Source of the DNA: Lates calcarifer
Taxonomy: Eukaryota; Chordata; Actinopteri; Centropomidae
NCBI RefSeq assembly: GCF_001640805.2
Contig: NC_066844.1
Location: forward strand, 13,516,543 to 13,580,542
Length of the DNA: 64,000 nt
Direction of reading: 5' to 3'
Below the pieces are notes generated by a model, which was not told the origin of the DNA, did not search any database, and saw only the letters and a list, made by a program, of their open reading frames with translations. Each line of letters opens with the position of its first letter. Within the stretch, counting starts at the first letter, position 1. This document shows, piece by piece, positions 39,860 to 52,910 of this stretch. The position numbers and the translations under genes are program-made.

Positions 39860-40108
39860 AAATATTTGCATTTTCCAGCAGGACAATTTACTTTTATCTT
39901 TGACTTATATGATTGTAAACTGTATATTTTTGGATTTCAGACTTTTGGAGGGGCAGAACATGTAAGACATCATCTTGAGTTGTGCGAAATGATTATGGAC
40001 ATTTTTCACCATTTTCTCTCAGTTTTTAAACAAAACAATGAATTGGTTAATCACGAAAATAGCTGAAAGATTCACTGATAATGACAGTGTTTGTTAGCTA
40101 CAGCCCTA
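39860..40108 (+). mobile_element. dispersed repeat family B, copy 2
   Basis: Reads TTATATGATTGTAAACTGTA, TTTTGGATTTCAGACTTTTGG, GACATCATCTTGAG, TGGACATTTTTCACCATTTT, GAATTGGTTAATCACGAAAA, GATTCACTGATAATGACAG and GTTAGCTACAGCCCTA. These are the successive landmarks of the teleost repeat I recall ending GTTAGTTGCAGCCCTA, and the copy is more complete than the one at 13905-14119. No coding capacity. The left boundary is approximate. Confidence 0.65.
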
Positions 40109-41990
40109 GTTGTGCACTTGTGGTTGAGATTTCAAATCTAAATGCATTTAGCACAGACATTGTACCTATAGCTAGTTAATGCAAAGTGCCTTAATGCTAA
40201 GATAGACAGCGTGAACTGCAATGTTGTAAATAAAAACCTATTCCTGTTTTTCCTTTACCCTTACAGTGAATTTTTTTAATACATCCGGATTGCGATGAGA
40301 TCATGTTAAGGAAGAAGAACACGGGAGATAAGAACAAAAAACCTGATGTATAGTCGAACTTGATTAATAGAGGAATGTGTTCTGTAAGTTAAAAATTCAC
40401 AAATGATTGGACAATATCACCCAGCAGTTATCTTATATTTGCATTCCCCCTGGTGTGGCTGAGCATGCACTGAGTACTGCCGGTGTGTGCATGTGCACAG
40501 ATGCCTGTGTATGCGTGAAGAAGAGTGTGTCCATGTTAATGTGGTTTTTTTTTTTTCTTCAGTGCAGCAGGGTTGGAGGTGATAGCAAGTGGTATAACCC
40601 CACGGTGATGCGTGAGGGTATTAGTTCCTCCCCTCACTCATCGCCTCTTGTTCTCTCTTTGTCTTTGTCTGGGGAAATGGAATCTGCAGCTTATTGATAT
40701 TAATAGCGCACAGGATCTGTGGTCGGAGAGGAGCTAGGACCTGGGCAAGAGTGGAAACATGATATGGCTGGGTAGAATTGACAGGGGTTGGTTATAAAAA
40801 TAGGATTGCATAATGTTCACTGTGTGTTAGCCCTTTGTGTGCTGCGCTGTACGTGCGTGATCAGTTTAACTTTTTAACTCCGCTGATCTAATTTCATGTG
40901 CAAAGTGTGAGACTCTCTTTTTAAACTGTGTGGAGGTGCCCATCCTGTCACTACTTCTTCTTCTCTCAGCAACGTACATCTTTCTGATGGTTTTACTCAT
41001 GGATCAATAGATTAGAATTCCTGAAAAGACAGAGGGGAGTGCATTTGGCATCCACTTGATAAGACTTTTTGTATTCAACATGCTCATTTAAATAGTGTAA
41101 AGAAATGCGTGGCCTTGTTTGTTTTGGTTTAGGAGTGAAATTCCACTTCCTTGGTATTAAGGCAGCAAAGCTCTCTGTGTGCACTCTGTGTACTTTGTTC
41201 TTAGCTCAGCAAAACGTGAGGGCAGGTCCAAAGAATCTGGGGGATCAGACAGGCCTGACATTCACCAGACTGCACTGTTGCCTTTTAAGCTTAGAAAAAA
41301 AAAGAGAATCTGAAAAAAAAAAGCGCCCAGAATAAGGGCTGGCTGGATTGAAGTTGGGTTTAATTGGTGGGTTTTGAGTCTGTTTGCGTGTCAGAAAGTG
41401 CTGTTGTTTACAGTCTGTGTGGGTGTTAAAATATAACGCCAGGATCCTGCCAATCACATCAAAAAGGGGGAAAAAAACACAATGCTTGTTTTTTCACTTT
41501 TTCAAATGCTGACTTTTTTGTCTTTACGAGACTTAGCCATGTTTTTCATTTAATCAGTCCTTCTTAATAAAAATCCCAGAAGAAAAGAGGGAGAAAATAG
41601 TGTGCAGTCAGCCCTTTTAGCAGATCAGATCATACAGTAAGCAGCTGCGTTTGTTGAAAAGTGAGTCATGCTTTAGATTTTCCTGTGTTTCAGAGCACAG
41701 ACAGTGACTTGGAAAATCTCCTGCCCACACCCTAAAAACAAACACCAATGACCCTGTATATAGATATCACTGACTCGCAACTAAAGCTCTCCTACGCCCT
41801 CTTCTTATTTACACATTGCTCTTAATACAGATCGTCTGGCCTCAAGGAGTGTTAAACCAGTGTCACTACTTTCTTCTTTGTTTTATTCAAACACACCGTT
41901 GGCATGATAAATAGTTACTGTAGATTTATTCAGATGCTGATACTAAGTGATCGAAACATCCCGGATGGGCTGTAAAGAACCGAGAGACAA
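40109..41990. other. intronic DNA, no gene seen
   Basis: Non-coding. Short A-runs near 41295-41322 and a TG-rich patch around 40480-40530 are the only structured parts. Confidence 0.4.
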
Positions 41991-42330
41991 CTCTGGCAGC
42001 CTCCTATTGACAACCATTGAGTTGAGCATTAATTAATATGGTAATGATGTGTGAAGGTTCATTAACGGGCTGCCACAGAAGTAGCCACAGATACAGTATT
42101 AAGCGTGCTTAGAGTAATTAATGGAATAACTTTACTTAGTGGTAAATATTCATGGGCCCTCATCTTTTTGTCTGCACGGTGTGAAGAGAGAGGAGAGCCT
42201 GTCCATTAGAGGAGCTGAAGAGCTGTCCACAGTGAATGCGGGCCTTTTGTTGGGATTGGGTGCATTTCAGTGGAGGGGTATTAATTCATATTTTGAACAT
42301 GCTATCTTACAACAAAGCCAAAGGCACTGA
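41991..42330. promoter_or_regulatory. candidate conserved non-coding element
   Basis: Repeat-free stretch with GAGCATTAATTAATATGGT, GTTCATTAACGGGCTGCC and AGAGTAATTAATGGAATAAC, three TAATTA/ATTAA-type homeodomain words within about 110 bases. Typical enhancer texture, but conservation is not observable here. Confidence 0.32.
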
Positions 42331-44401
42331 TAACATACCTGGGACTAGAGAGCATATTGTGAAGCCGTGACCCCCTCACAAATAGGGAAGTCCACTTCAC
42401 AGGTTTGTGGACAGAATAAAATGAGTCTTTGTTCGTGCTCAGATGTAACCACAGCAGTTCATTACCATAGCAAAAAACCCTTCTGATTGTCCATTTCCTC
42501 TGAAAATAGGGTGTTTGCATGTTTTTCCCCCCACCACTACAATGAACCCTGTGGTATTTGCATAGAGAATGGAAACATTTATTTGGATCATCTGATCCAC
42601 TAAAAGTATCAGGCTAACGCCTGTTATCCACTGCACGACTCTTGTAGCTACAATGGGATATTTCTTTGTCAAAAGTCTTTATTGTCCTATTCTCCACTTT
42701 GTTTAACACAATACACCTACAACATCCTCTCAAGACTTTGCAAGAGAACCTTGCAAAATGCTCCTTAGTTTCCTTTGTCTTTTGAAATTGTTGCATTTTG
42801 ATTCATATTCTTAGTTCAGGCCTCTTACTGAGCATGCACATAACCCACCTAGGTGGGTAATTATCTCAACCAGGAGTTGTTCTATTCCCTAAAATCTCAA
42901 TGTGGGAGTGTGTGATGGGCTCGGTTTTCCCAACCGGGTGAAGCAGCATGCGCTTGTTTATCCTCACCCTACGTTCTCCGCACCCCCACTGTTCTAAATG
43001 GCAATATTACAGCCTTGTGCTGTTTGAAATGGAGACAATTATCTGTTTAGGTATTACAAGGTGGGCTTTATATTACAAGGAGAAAAGGCATACGGCTGCT
43101 ATCAGGATCCCGTTGTTGCCTTTTCTCTCCAATACAAATTTTCCATCATTAAAATGATGGAACATTTATCTAAATGGATGTTATGCATTGGGTAAACTCA
43201 TTTAGCTCCCGGGGCTCTTTCAGGTGATGGGAATTAATGATGTTTAGTAGTTTGAAACTGAAAATATCTGTCATTTGTCACCACTCACCATTGATTTACG
43301 ATTCCATTGATGATATGTTAATTGAAGTGTAATGAATCACAATAATAGGGTAGTTGTGTGGGAATGGTCCATTTTCGATGATTGTTCAACCCTCAGTAGA
43401 GTTCAGAGCGAGCTGCGTGTTGACTCTCTTTTTCAACAAGGGCATTTAACACATAATTAATGCTGAAACTGGGCAAGTTGGGCTGGTGTGTTTTTTATCT
43501 ATGCTCAGTCTGCTTTAGATAAACACTCGCACAAATGCCTGGCCACAGTTTTGACTGCCAAATGTAAACGGCAAAAAAGAACAGTGGGAGAGGGAGTTGG
43601 AGCTTTTTTTTTTCCTTTCATATTTGGATATGCTTTAATGCTTTTATTCAAATGCACCTGAGATATTGCCCCACAGTCACTTCTCAGTTTACCATAAAAA
43701 TAAGATTTTGTTTCCTTTTCTCTCTCTTTTTTTCATCTTTCCCTGCCTGGGTTGAGTGCTCAGTTAGGAAAGCTGTGTGCATGCAGATCAGGGCCGCCCA
43801 GGGGGAGTTGAGTCAGGGCAGAGCAGGTACAGGTACAGTGTGTTCACCACCAGGGGGGCCAAGAAGGGCATCCGCTGTCAGTAATATGAAAAAGGTTTTG
43901 TCTTGCAAATAAACCATACACTCACATCAGACGGCACCATTGTTCACTTGTTATCATGAGTGGGTGTAGTTGTAGTTAACAGTCAGATGGAAATGCGAGG
44001 ATGTGTCCAACAGTGACAATAGTTGGCTACAGGAGGATAAACGAGAGGTGCCTTTTGCCCCGTTCTGAGCTGAAATGGTGGATGTGCATCCGTAGCAGCA
44101 AGGGGAGGTACAGTGACTGGTACTTCATACAAACAAAGGAGAGCAAACAGCACAAGAATACAGAGAAATGATTTCTTTCTTATGATTTCTCTGAACGCGT
44201 TTAAAGTTTGTGTTTGTGCATGTTATCAGCTCTAATCAATAGCAACTGGTGGTCCACTTGTTATTGGAGGCATTTAGTTTATACTCATGTACTCTGTTGT
44301 TTCTTTTTGTAAATTAGCTTGTGGCTGCTGATGACAAGCATTATGGTCTGTAGTGGTAATTATTTCATAACCATAAATAATTCTCCATGTTGTGTCCGCA
44401 G
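42331..44401. other. intronic DNA, no gene seen
   Basis: Contains the 16-base palindrome at 42843-42858 and a small hairpin at 43132-43153 (TTCCATCATT, AA, AATGATGGAA). The stretch 42880-43480 is complex and may include regulatory sequence. The left part has only short meaningless frames. Confidence 0.4.
42843..42858. repeat. 16-base perfect palindrome
   Basis: ACCCACCTAGGTGGGT reads the same on both strands (with an AvrII-type CCTAGG core). It could be a dimeric factor-binding site. No repeat element surrounds it. Confidence 0.75.
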
Positions 44402-44468
44402 GGTGAGGAGGCTGTTTTACCACCGCTGGAACTGAAGATTGCTTTAAATAAGCAAGCCCTTGTAGAAG
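44402..44468 (+). other. candidate non-coding exon (splice signals only)
   Basis: Preceded by GTTGTGTCCGCAG and followed by AAG/GTAAAC. The 67 bases (GGTGAGGAGGCTGTTTTACC onwards) are complex, with no repeat. The pyrimidine tract is weak, so this is a modest candidate for an untranslated foxp1 exon. Confidence 0.25.
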
Positions 44469-45042
44469 GTAAACACACAATCATTCACTAGACTCTGGTC
44501 CCTGCATGTACATGAATACTGTATTGAATTGGCTTAATAATTAACAGAATGCAGTGCAGTTGTCTTATTTGTGTGCTGCATTTTGTGTGTGTATGCGTGG
44601 AGCAGGAGGTTTTGGGGGGTGGCAGGTGTGCTCTGGCAGTGGTTTGAGGTGCTGCTGATTTCAGAGTAGCATGGAGAGTAAGAAAAGGACAGTTCCCTTG
44701 AGGGTCAAATTGAATTGGTTGTTTAATTAGTAGTTTTAAATTAGTTTGAAGTTGCACGGTTAAAGAACTTGGGAGAAATGTGGAAATGTGGCAGTATCTG
44801 TCTGTTTGCACGTGTTGACATTTGTCTGGAAAAGCTGAAATATGGTAATGCTATGTTTACCAAACAAGAGGTGGGAGCTTTAACACATTTGCTCTTGTTG
44901 TCATTGGCATCTCAGTCATTCCGGTTGCTATCTCCTGTTTACTTCTCACACCCGTCTCCCTATCTGAGAAGGTTTGAGGCCCCTAGGATGTGAACTTTTG
45001 GCTAGAGCGATCCGGTGAGCTAGAGTGGGACTTCAGGGAAGT

Positions 45043-45043
<1 letters not shown>
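44469..45043. other. intronic DNA, no gene seen
   Basis: Non-coding sequence with no structure noticed apart from short TG-rich patches. Confidence 0.4.

Positions 45044-45077
<34 letters not shown>
45044..45077. repeat. (GT)n microsatellite
   Basis: Seventeen GT units, continuing as imperfect TG for about 15 more bases. Confidence 0.95.
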
Positions 45078-45080
<3 letters not shown>

Positions 45081-46298
45081 TGTATGTGTGGTGTTAACAC
45101 TTCAGGAGCTCAGGGCTTCAGAGGAGGAGGAGTGTCTGTTTTTTGTCTCTTACAACTTCAAACTCACTGTCATCTCTTTTTCTCATTCCCTTTTTTTCTG
45201 TCAACATTTCTTCTCAGCACTCTCGCACTCTCCCTCCAGTAATGTGTTGTGACTTATGGGTACATAGGTAGAATGTAATGTGACAAATAAAGACAGCGTA
45301 TTTGGCCAGTGGAAGCCATTTACAGAGCAACAAAGATGTTCTATGCAAGAAATTCTGGGGTATTTAAGTCTGATTCAAGCGGTCTTCATTTCTGGGATTG
45401 CAACTAGTGACTGAATTAATGTAATGATTATTGAATTATGTAACAACATGCTCTGCCCATGGAGGAATCGTTCATATTAGCAAAATTAAGAAGGGATAAA
45501 ATACCTTTTTTTCATTGTAATATTGCTATTTTTATAAAATCATTTTCACACACTTGATTTCCATAACCATATGCTAATATCTTAATATTTGGTCTTCATG
45601 TTAAGTTTAAACAAAATGCTAAATTTGAACATTTTCATGCCATAAAAATAGGAAAAAGAACTCAGGTGTTCTGCCAAGAATATTTTTCTCAAAACAACAT
45701 TTAAAAAAGGGAGCCCTCTGTTCAAAAGTGATTTCAACAGACAAACATCAGCAACTATTGTTTATAATAAAAATGTAATAAATACATGCAGCTACTTCCT
45801 AGTGTTAACTCCTACCACTCCTTTTTCCATTGAGTTTGGAAAAAGTGGTTGTAAATATCATCACATCACAGTTAGACCAGTTATATTTCTCTTCATTGTG
45901 AGAGGAGGCCCTCGTCGGCCACAGTATGTTTAACAGCCTACACACCTCTTGTATTTGACTCAGACAATCACAGCCACATTTGGAAAACAGAGACTTGGAG
46001 AAAAGCTGAAGTGGTGGATTCGTGCTGCTGCTGTTTATCTGGAGTGCATTCTCTGCATAGTCAGGTCCACTCCAGCAGGCCTCTCCAGTTGCCTGCTCCA
46101 GATGTAAGATCAGTCCTGAAATCTTCCAAATGGTTGTGTAATTAATGTTAATGTGGCAAAATCAGCCTAATTATTGACACAGGTTTCCAATGTGATTTTG
46201 ATTGCATCACTAATGCGGAAGAAATCCCTGTGGCAGCTTATGGGATTAGTATGACTTGGTGTTTAAAGCTCTTTTAAAGTGCAATAGAGTCAAATACA

Positions 46299-46304
<6 letters not shown>
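45078..46304. other. intronic DNA, no gene seen
   Basis: A short segment at 45400-45445 (TTGCAACTAGTGACTGAATT) resembles the reverse complement of the end of dispersed repeat family B, but is too short and diverged to call. The rest is AT-rich non-coding sequence. Confidence 0.35.

Positions 46305-46345
<41 letters not shown>
46305..46345. repeat. (GT)n microsatellite
   Basis: About 20 uninterrupted GT units. Confidence 0.96.
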
Positions 46346-46348
<3 letters not shown>

Positions 46349-48574
46349 ACATGCGTTGTTCTCATTTGTCAGTGCATTTGGGCTAACCGTTCTTTTTAAA
46401 AATAGTTATCGTTAAGTGTATGGTAATAAGAAAATTATGATTTGAAATGCAGTAAAAATCTTAAAGCAGTCTGACAGAGATGTTGATTTAGATATTACTT
46501 ATGATCATATGGACATATCTGTGCAATAGGGCTACCACTGTGCCGTATGTAGGCCCGCTCTTTCTGCCAATTTATTCAGACCTGATGACATCTAACTTTG
46601 TAAAGCAGTGCCTCTGCTTAGCAGAATCCTCAGATGCCCAAAACATGTTTTTCGGCTTTAAAATGTTATTGTCTCATGCTGGACTTTATTTGAATTTTAT
46701 GAATCCCTGTAAGGGACAGACAAACACATCATGCAAACACTCACTTTCTTGTAATTCTTCCTTTGCCTTAAATGCTTTGGTTTGTATTGCCTTAGTTGTA
46801 GCTGTTGAGGTTGCTTTGTTTAATCCACTTTTTATGGAAGTGATAAGAATAAACAAGTGGATTCATGAGTTGGACCCACAGAAAGGTCGTGTGCAGATTT
46901 ATGCTGGGATGAAAATAGGGAATCTGTAATAGTTCCCTTGACTGCATTTATTGCTTACTTAAAAAAAAGTAATTTCTTTATATCAGCATCAAGCTGAAAA
47001 TTGCCATGTATTAGTATTAGGCTTGGTAAGCTTCTAATTCTGTGGCATTTACAGCCGGCTGTGTTTCCATGCATTTATAACACTTTGATTCTTAAGAGCT
47101 CCTTTAATCGCTTATGCCTAGCTTGGAACATAATAAACAACTCGCTGTAGCGAAAGTGCCACATGGGGGAGATTTCCAGCAAGAAAGTTAAACGCTTCTG
47201 TCACTGGCAGTTTTGTTGCTGTGTTTTTCATGCACTGTAAGTGCCGTAATCTACTCTCTGAGCTTGGCTGCTGTAGTTAAAAACAGTGACAGGCAGAATA
47301 GATGCAAGGCAGCGTGAAAATGAAAAATTATCGTTGCCTACAAAGACGTCACAATGGAGACCAAGGCAGAGACATAAAGCGGCGGCGTGCTTGTGCCGTT
47401 TCCTGTTGATTGAGATCACAGGATGTGTCAGAGCCTTCTAAACACTCTCACCTGGCCGCCGTCTGCTTTCCCTATCTGATGCTCTGCTCCCATGGCCGCA
47501 TCAGCTGCTATCAGAACAAACTCTGGCAGATTGCCTCCCTCTGTATTGTCTTTCTAAACAGGTTGCACAGTTAAATGTGTGCCTTATGCTATGCTGAATA
47601 CAGCTGTCACATAAAATGGAGCAACATTCTGTCTTTCTTGCATCTCCTTCAACTTTCATGTGAATTATCTTCTGTGGAGGTAGAGAGAATCGCACTGATA
47701 ATGTTATCACTGATGTGTTATCCTGAAGCTACTTAAAATATCCTTTTGGGGGAAAATGCTTTTGGCAACTTTCAATCTATTTTTCTATCAGCATCAAACA
47801 CACATGTCTTCTTCTTTTGGTCTGGAAACATATTGACGGATGTGTAAACTCTGGTCTGCCTAGGAGAGTGAAGAACTTTGATAGTGTCAGCCTGCTACCA
47901 GGTGCAGATGGCTAACGTGACTCTTAGTGTGAGATTGACTGAGGTGACAGAAGTAAGCAAATTCCACCCGCAGATGAGTTTCTTACAGCAAGATGAAAAG
48001 GAAATCACAAAAGTGAGAAAAAATGTCAAAGCTCCCTTTTTTTGGTTTTCGGCCTTGTGTCTCTGCCTCAGGAAAGATGAAATAGAACTAATAACTTGGA
48101 TTGATTTGTTGTCTTCAGAGCCAAATTACTATACAGAATTGTTTTGTGGTAACTTGAGCCAGCATCTGTCAGACTGCAAAACAATATACTGTACTGTGAC
48201 TAGTGGAACATGAGTTAACATATGTACATACTGCCCTTACCCCTTAAAACAAAATCATACATTTATATATTATGGCATATTTAAAGGAGTCTTGTTTATG
48301 GTTTCCTCTCTGAGTAGTGAAGGTCTGTGACTATGTAAGGAAATTCTAAAAAGTTCCTACAAGCTGCAGTGATTCTTATTTGGATAGTTTTGACTTTTGT
48401 TGCAATCATTTCATGTCATGGTAAATATCACTTTGGCAGTCTGTTGCTTTCTCCGTTTATTTTAGAAAACAAATCCCTTTTAGGGATAAAGCACCTGGTG
48501 GGGCTACTTAATGGAATGGCTTCAGCCCTACGCAAATAAACAGCTTGCATTTTTGGTGTGAGATTAGGAATGAG

Positions 48575-48577
<3 letters not shown>
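46346..48577. other. intronic DNA, no gene seen
   Basis: Includes open frames of 142 codons (46501-46929) and 111 codons (47878-48213) that I do not accept as genes. The stretch 47020-47500 is complex, with CpG words (AAGCGGCGGCGTGC), and may be regulatory. Confidence 0.4.

Positions 48578-48609
<32 letters not shown>
48578..48609. repeat. (GA)n microsatellite
   Basis: Sixteen GA units. Confidence 0.95.
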
Positions 48610-48613
<4 letters not shown>

Positions 48614-51600
48614 AGGAGGTGGGAAAAAAATTAAACAAAGAAAGTCACCATGTGGAGAAGCCAGAAGTGGAGGAGCTGCACGTCTGCAGTACTTCTGGTT
48701 CATACTATAGTCCACTGTTTACATTATATATCCAAAGAAATGCATGTGAACGTTATGTTCTTTGAACCTGGGCAAGACTTTCCCTTTCTCAGCTTCATTC
48801 TGAGGTGTAGCTCTTTTTTGAATAGTTGACCAGTGAGTCAGCAGTGGTTATTAATAAGGGCTGGAAAAATATCTGAGTCTTTGTTTTCCACACTTGCACA
48901 TACACAAACATGCGGATATGCCTTTTCTTAACCTGAAAAAGATAATGTGGTGACCACAGCCAAAGAAAAGGGAGTAAACAGGGTGGAGAACGAGTGACCA
49001 GTGGAACATAAAACAGAGTGAGAGCTAAATTTCTCATAGATAGCTCAACGTGATTTTGAAATTAGTAAGAAATGGAGAGACTGCCCTCCTGTAAAAACAA
49101 GAGGCCGTTGGGGGTCTTTCCAAGTAGTTACATTGCAGTTACGTTTTATTGTTAGGCAACCTCTAGTAAATATGACTGTAGCAAAGGAGGAAGTCATATG
49201 ATGTACAACAACAAAGTCCACGACAAAACACAGGACTTTCACTCAGGAGACGTTTGTTTCCTGTGTTTGCGCTGGTACGCTCCTATGGGTTGTAACTGAG
49301 GGTTGGGACAAGTGACCTGACCAAGCGTATCAAATAGCATCTCAGTTATTTCATTCAACTACAACAGTTTGCCCATTGCTCTGATTCACATCATATAATG
49401 TTAAGAGCTGGGTTTGCATTCAGTTGCTGGTTAGACTCTCTGGAGAGTGTTAAAATAATAAGTCCGAATTAAAGATGTCATTTAAGTGGAACCTTTTTTC
49501 TCGAAGCTACATTCATGATGGTGGATAAATCTGAGAATTCTACCAATGAAAGTGATATCATCCACGCTAGCAGCATAGTCAACCTCAAGCGCAAACTGAA
49601 ATGTGTATCTTGAATCTAATACCACAGTGTTTTAAGTATTGAAAGTCTGCATTGAATTGAGTGATAGAGCACAATCATTGTTTTGAAACATGCGGTTTGT
49701 TATTGGTCAATGCAGCAAATTTGCCTGTCAGAGTTCACCAAAGTTGAACTCTATGAAAAAAATTACTTCACTCCCGCAACTCAGTCCACTGATTTGTGAA
49801 GTATTTGAATCACAGTATGTGAAGTTCTTATTCAGCCTCTTGTGTTTAGACAATATTAAACCCTGATGCACTGAGAATTTGGAGCGCTTGTTCAGCTGAA
49901 AAAGAAAGAGATTTGCAGAGAAACATGTATCATTGTGGACATGCGGTATCAAAAACATGGTGAAATGGAACCAGCTCCATTTTCTGCACCATCCTACTCT
50001 TATGACTGTTACTGTTTTCCATTGTAGCCAAACACAACATTTAGATGTTCTCACTGACATATTGTTCAGTCTTGTCTTATTGACAAACTCAATTGAACTG
50101 AATTGATGATGACTGATTTTACCAGCTCCCAGTATAAAGCCAGTGTCTGTGAAAGATGGTGGATCATTGTGGAGAAAAGAGGAAAATATGTGTTTCCAGA
50201 TTTAGCCACCACAGTGTGGACATGGCCTGGAAGGGACAGAGAAGCTGAAAGGGTATTTCTACCAAAATGTGGGGTTGTTTATGTAATTGAATGAAGGTGG
50301 AGGCATTTTTTAAACTGATATTTATTTACGGTTTTCTCTTTTTTTTGCCCTGGTTTTAGCCTTGGCTCCTGCGTTGTTTTCATAAACAAAGTCTCTCTGG
50401 CTGGCTAGAAAAAACACAGGGCTGCTCAGTGCACTGAAAACAGGAATGACAAACACCATTAGCTGAAAAATTTCCATCTCATTGCAACTATGTTATTGTT
50501 TACTTTACCATACACGTCCTAATATGGTTACCTCCCTGTCAAAGCGGGCTAGAGCTGAGCCGAGGGGCCCTCGCAGGGAGACGCTTTCAGCTGCCACTTA
50601 GACAATAAGAAACAAATGTCACAGCTCGGCAAAATAGCCTGGGCTTTCACAGTCTTACAGCAGTTGGCCTTCCATGCTGCTTGGCCCAGGCTCCTGTGTG
50701 ATATTTATCTACTCGGCACTGTTAGATGCCCTCGTAGTGTACCCCCACCTCTCTCCCTCTGTCCCCTCTCTTCTTGTCTTCTTTCTGTCTTTCTTTATTT
50801 GTCTGTATCTCTCCATCGATCTCTGTCCCTGTCCTGGTGTTAGCTATGTATAGGTTGACTGATGGGCCTCTGTTTGCTGTGTTAAGTTATTTATCAGGGG
50901 GTGGGGGTGATGTGTTTGGAGTGGCTGTTGTCCTCCTCCCTGTGGCCGAGCAGAGGCCAGTTCAGCTGCAGGTCACGCCCTGGCCCAAAGCCGATGCTGC
51001 GTTTGAACTGGAAATGTCTTGGCAATGCTCAGAGACCCTTTATGATACTTGGATGAAATCATCTCACAAGAGAATCCTGGGATACTGCAGAAGAAATGTA
51101 CCATTCTGGAGGCTGTGCCTTTTTTTTATTTTAATGGTTCTGAAGTTTGCTGAAGCATCAGTCGTAGTTGTAAATACCTGCCAGTGTGTTATTTCTTAAT
51201 GCAGATTGAATAAAGTAGTGATTTAACCTCTAAAATTCATGAAAGTTTTAAGATTTGCTTTTGCAGCAGCAACAGTAGTTTGTTTAAAACAAGCTGAAAA
51301 GGATCATTTTGCATGAGCAGTGTCATCAATACAAAAATCCAGGTGAAATGTCAGCAAAATCTTGGACATTACTGGACATTACTTATAGCCAGTCAGTCAT
51401 CTGGGAGTATCCTCCATGGATTTTCAGTACACAGGCTATTAGGCATTAGGGTCAGGCAGCCTCACCGCAGGTTAGTCTAACGGCAGGTGGAAATAAGGTT
51501 CTTTCAGATGCATGGGCTTTCTTTTTCCCAGTTGGTGGAGGATGATGGCAGCCTCACCTCAATCCTAAAATCCTCACGTTTATGATATTTGCCCAGTATT

Positions 51601-52620
51601 ATCTGTGCCTGTGGATGAATGGGAGGACAGAGCATGAGGAATGTAGAAGGTCAGACTGCCTGATTTACACAGTACAGAGCCCGAGAATCCTTGGGAAAAT
51701 AACTTGGGCTGGGATCAAACAGACGTCATGTGATATGTTCTTAACACTGACCTTTACATTCATGCATTTTACTGCTCCCCACTGGCAAACGATGCACTTA
51801 ATATAAAACTATTTGTATTTTGGACATTTTAAAAATAAATCCAAGTTAAAAAAAAAACAAACAGTTTTTAATAATCGTGCAGTTTGAAAGATACTTGTTC
51901 TTGATAGATGTAAGGAAGTGGTTAAATAATTAGTTATCAATTCACATTTTCAAGAAGTGATGATCACAGTGATAAAATCCTGTTTTTGTTTCAGTTCAGA
52001 CTTAACTTACTGTTCATTATTTTGTCAGGCCTAAGTATAATTTCCACTCCACTGCAGTTATATTTTGTAGATAAGCTAATGGCACAGACCCTTTGTGTTT
52101 TTTTCCACCTGAAGGGAAAGACTAAACCCTCTTTGACGTTAATGAACTTTGTGAAAGGGTTGTTTACTGGCTTCAAGGTCAGTTTCTGAGAAGGGCAACA
52201 GGTTTTCTTGTAAACATATTTACAGCCAAAGATGTGTAAACACTCTAAATGTATACAGGTGCAGCAGGGGTGATACTGGCTTATATTTTCCTTTCTTCTC
52301 TTTGTGTTTTTTTTTCCTGACCTTTCCCCCTGTGACACACACATACAGGCTGTTGTGTGCATGTGTGCTTATTTCTGGAAGCACTTTAAAGTAATGTGTG
52401 CACCAACATAAAACAAAATAATAAAAAAAATAAAAGGTACTCTTAGAGAGTGTAATGATGTGCCTACTCACAATATAAAGCAGAGAGAGGAGAAGAAGGA
52501 GAGGCAGATAGCAAGGCAAATGCAGGACTAGTGGGGGTATTAAATATGAATTAATGGAATGTTGCTCAGGCACATCTCTGGGTGTAGTGTAGTGTTGAAA
52601 AATAAAATTTATGTTGCCGG
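48610..52620. other. intronic DNA, no gene seen
   Basis: Non-coding. The segment 50510-51060 is GC-richer and complex, with a CT-rich patch at 50747-50835. A 141-codon frame there (50774-51199) has no recognisable features. Minor tandem words such as GGACATTACT occur twice at 51364-51383. Confidence 0.4.
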
Positions 52621-52659
52621 CTACTAGCCGTGAAGGTGCATTTGGACTTAGTATCCTTT

Positions 52660-52910
52660 AATTAGAAGTGAGATATTAGCATTTCATAGGGCTTTATGCT
52701 GGGTGAGGGGATCGGCCGGCCACCGCGCCTTCATTAGCCAGCTTCTCTGTGTAATGAGTGCCGTCATTAGCTGATGGAGTGGATTTGCCCTAGCTCTACC
52801 TTGAAAGGCACATCTTTTACATACTTGCAAGAAATAAGGCCTTTTAATGGATTTCTTAATGAATGAATAAGATGCCACTTCTTTAAAATTTGTTGAGTGC
52901 ATTTCTGATA
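52660..52910. promoter_or_regulatory. candidate conserved non-coding element
   Basis: Complex sequence with the CpG-rich core ATCGGCCGGCCACCGCGCC inside AT-rich surroundings, and CATTAGC words at 52732 and 52764 separated by GTAATGAG. No repeat. The mix suggests an enhancer, by texture only. Confidence 0.32.

Noticed and set aside
46501..46929. 142-codon open frame, one of the longest in the window
   Set aside because: AT-rich sequence with no domain, no splice context and no codon pattern. A length near 140 codons is expected a few times by chance in 64 kb over six frames.
50774..51199. 141-codon frame
   Set aside because: Begins in a CT-rich patch that gives Ser/Leu repeats. No family resemblance.
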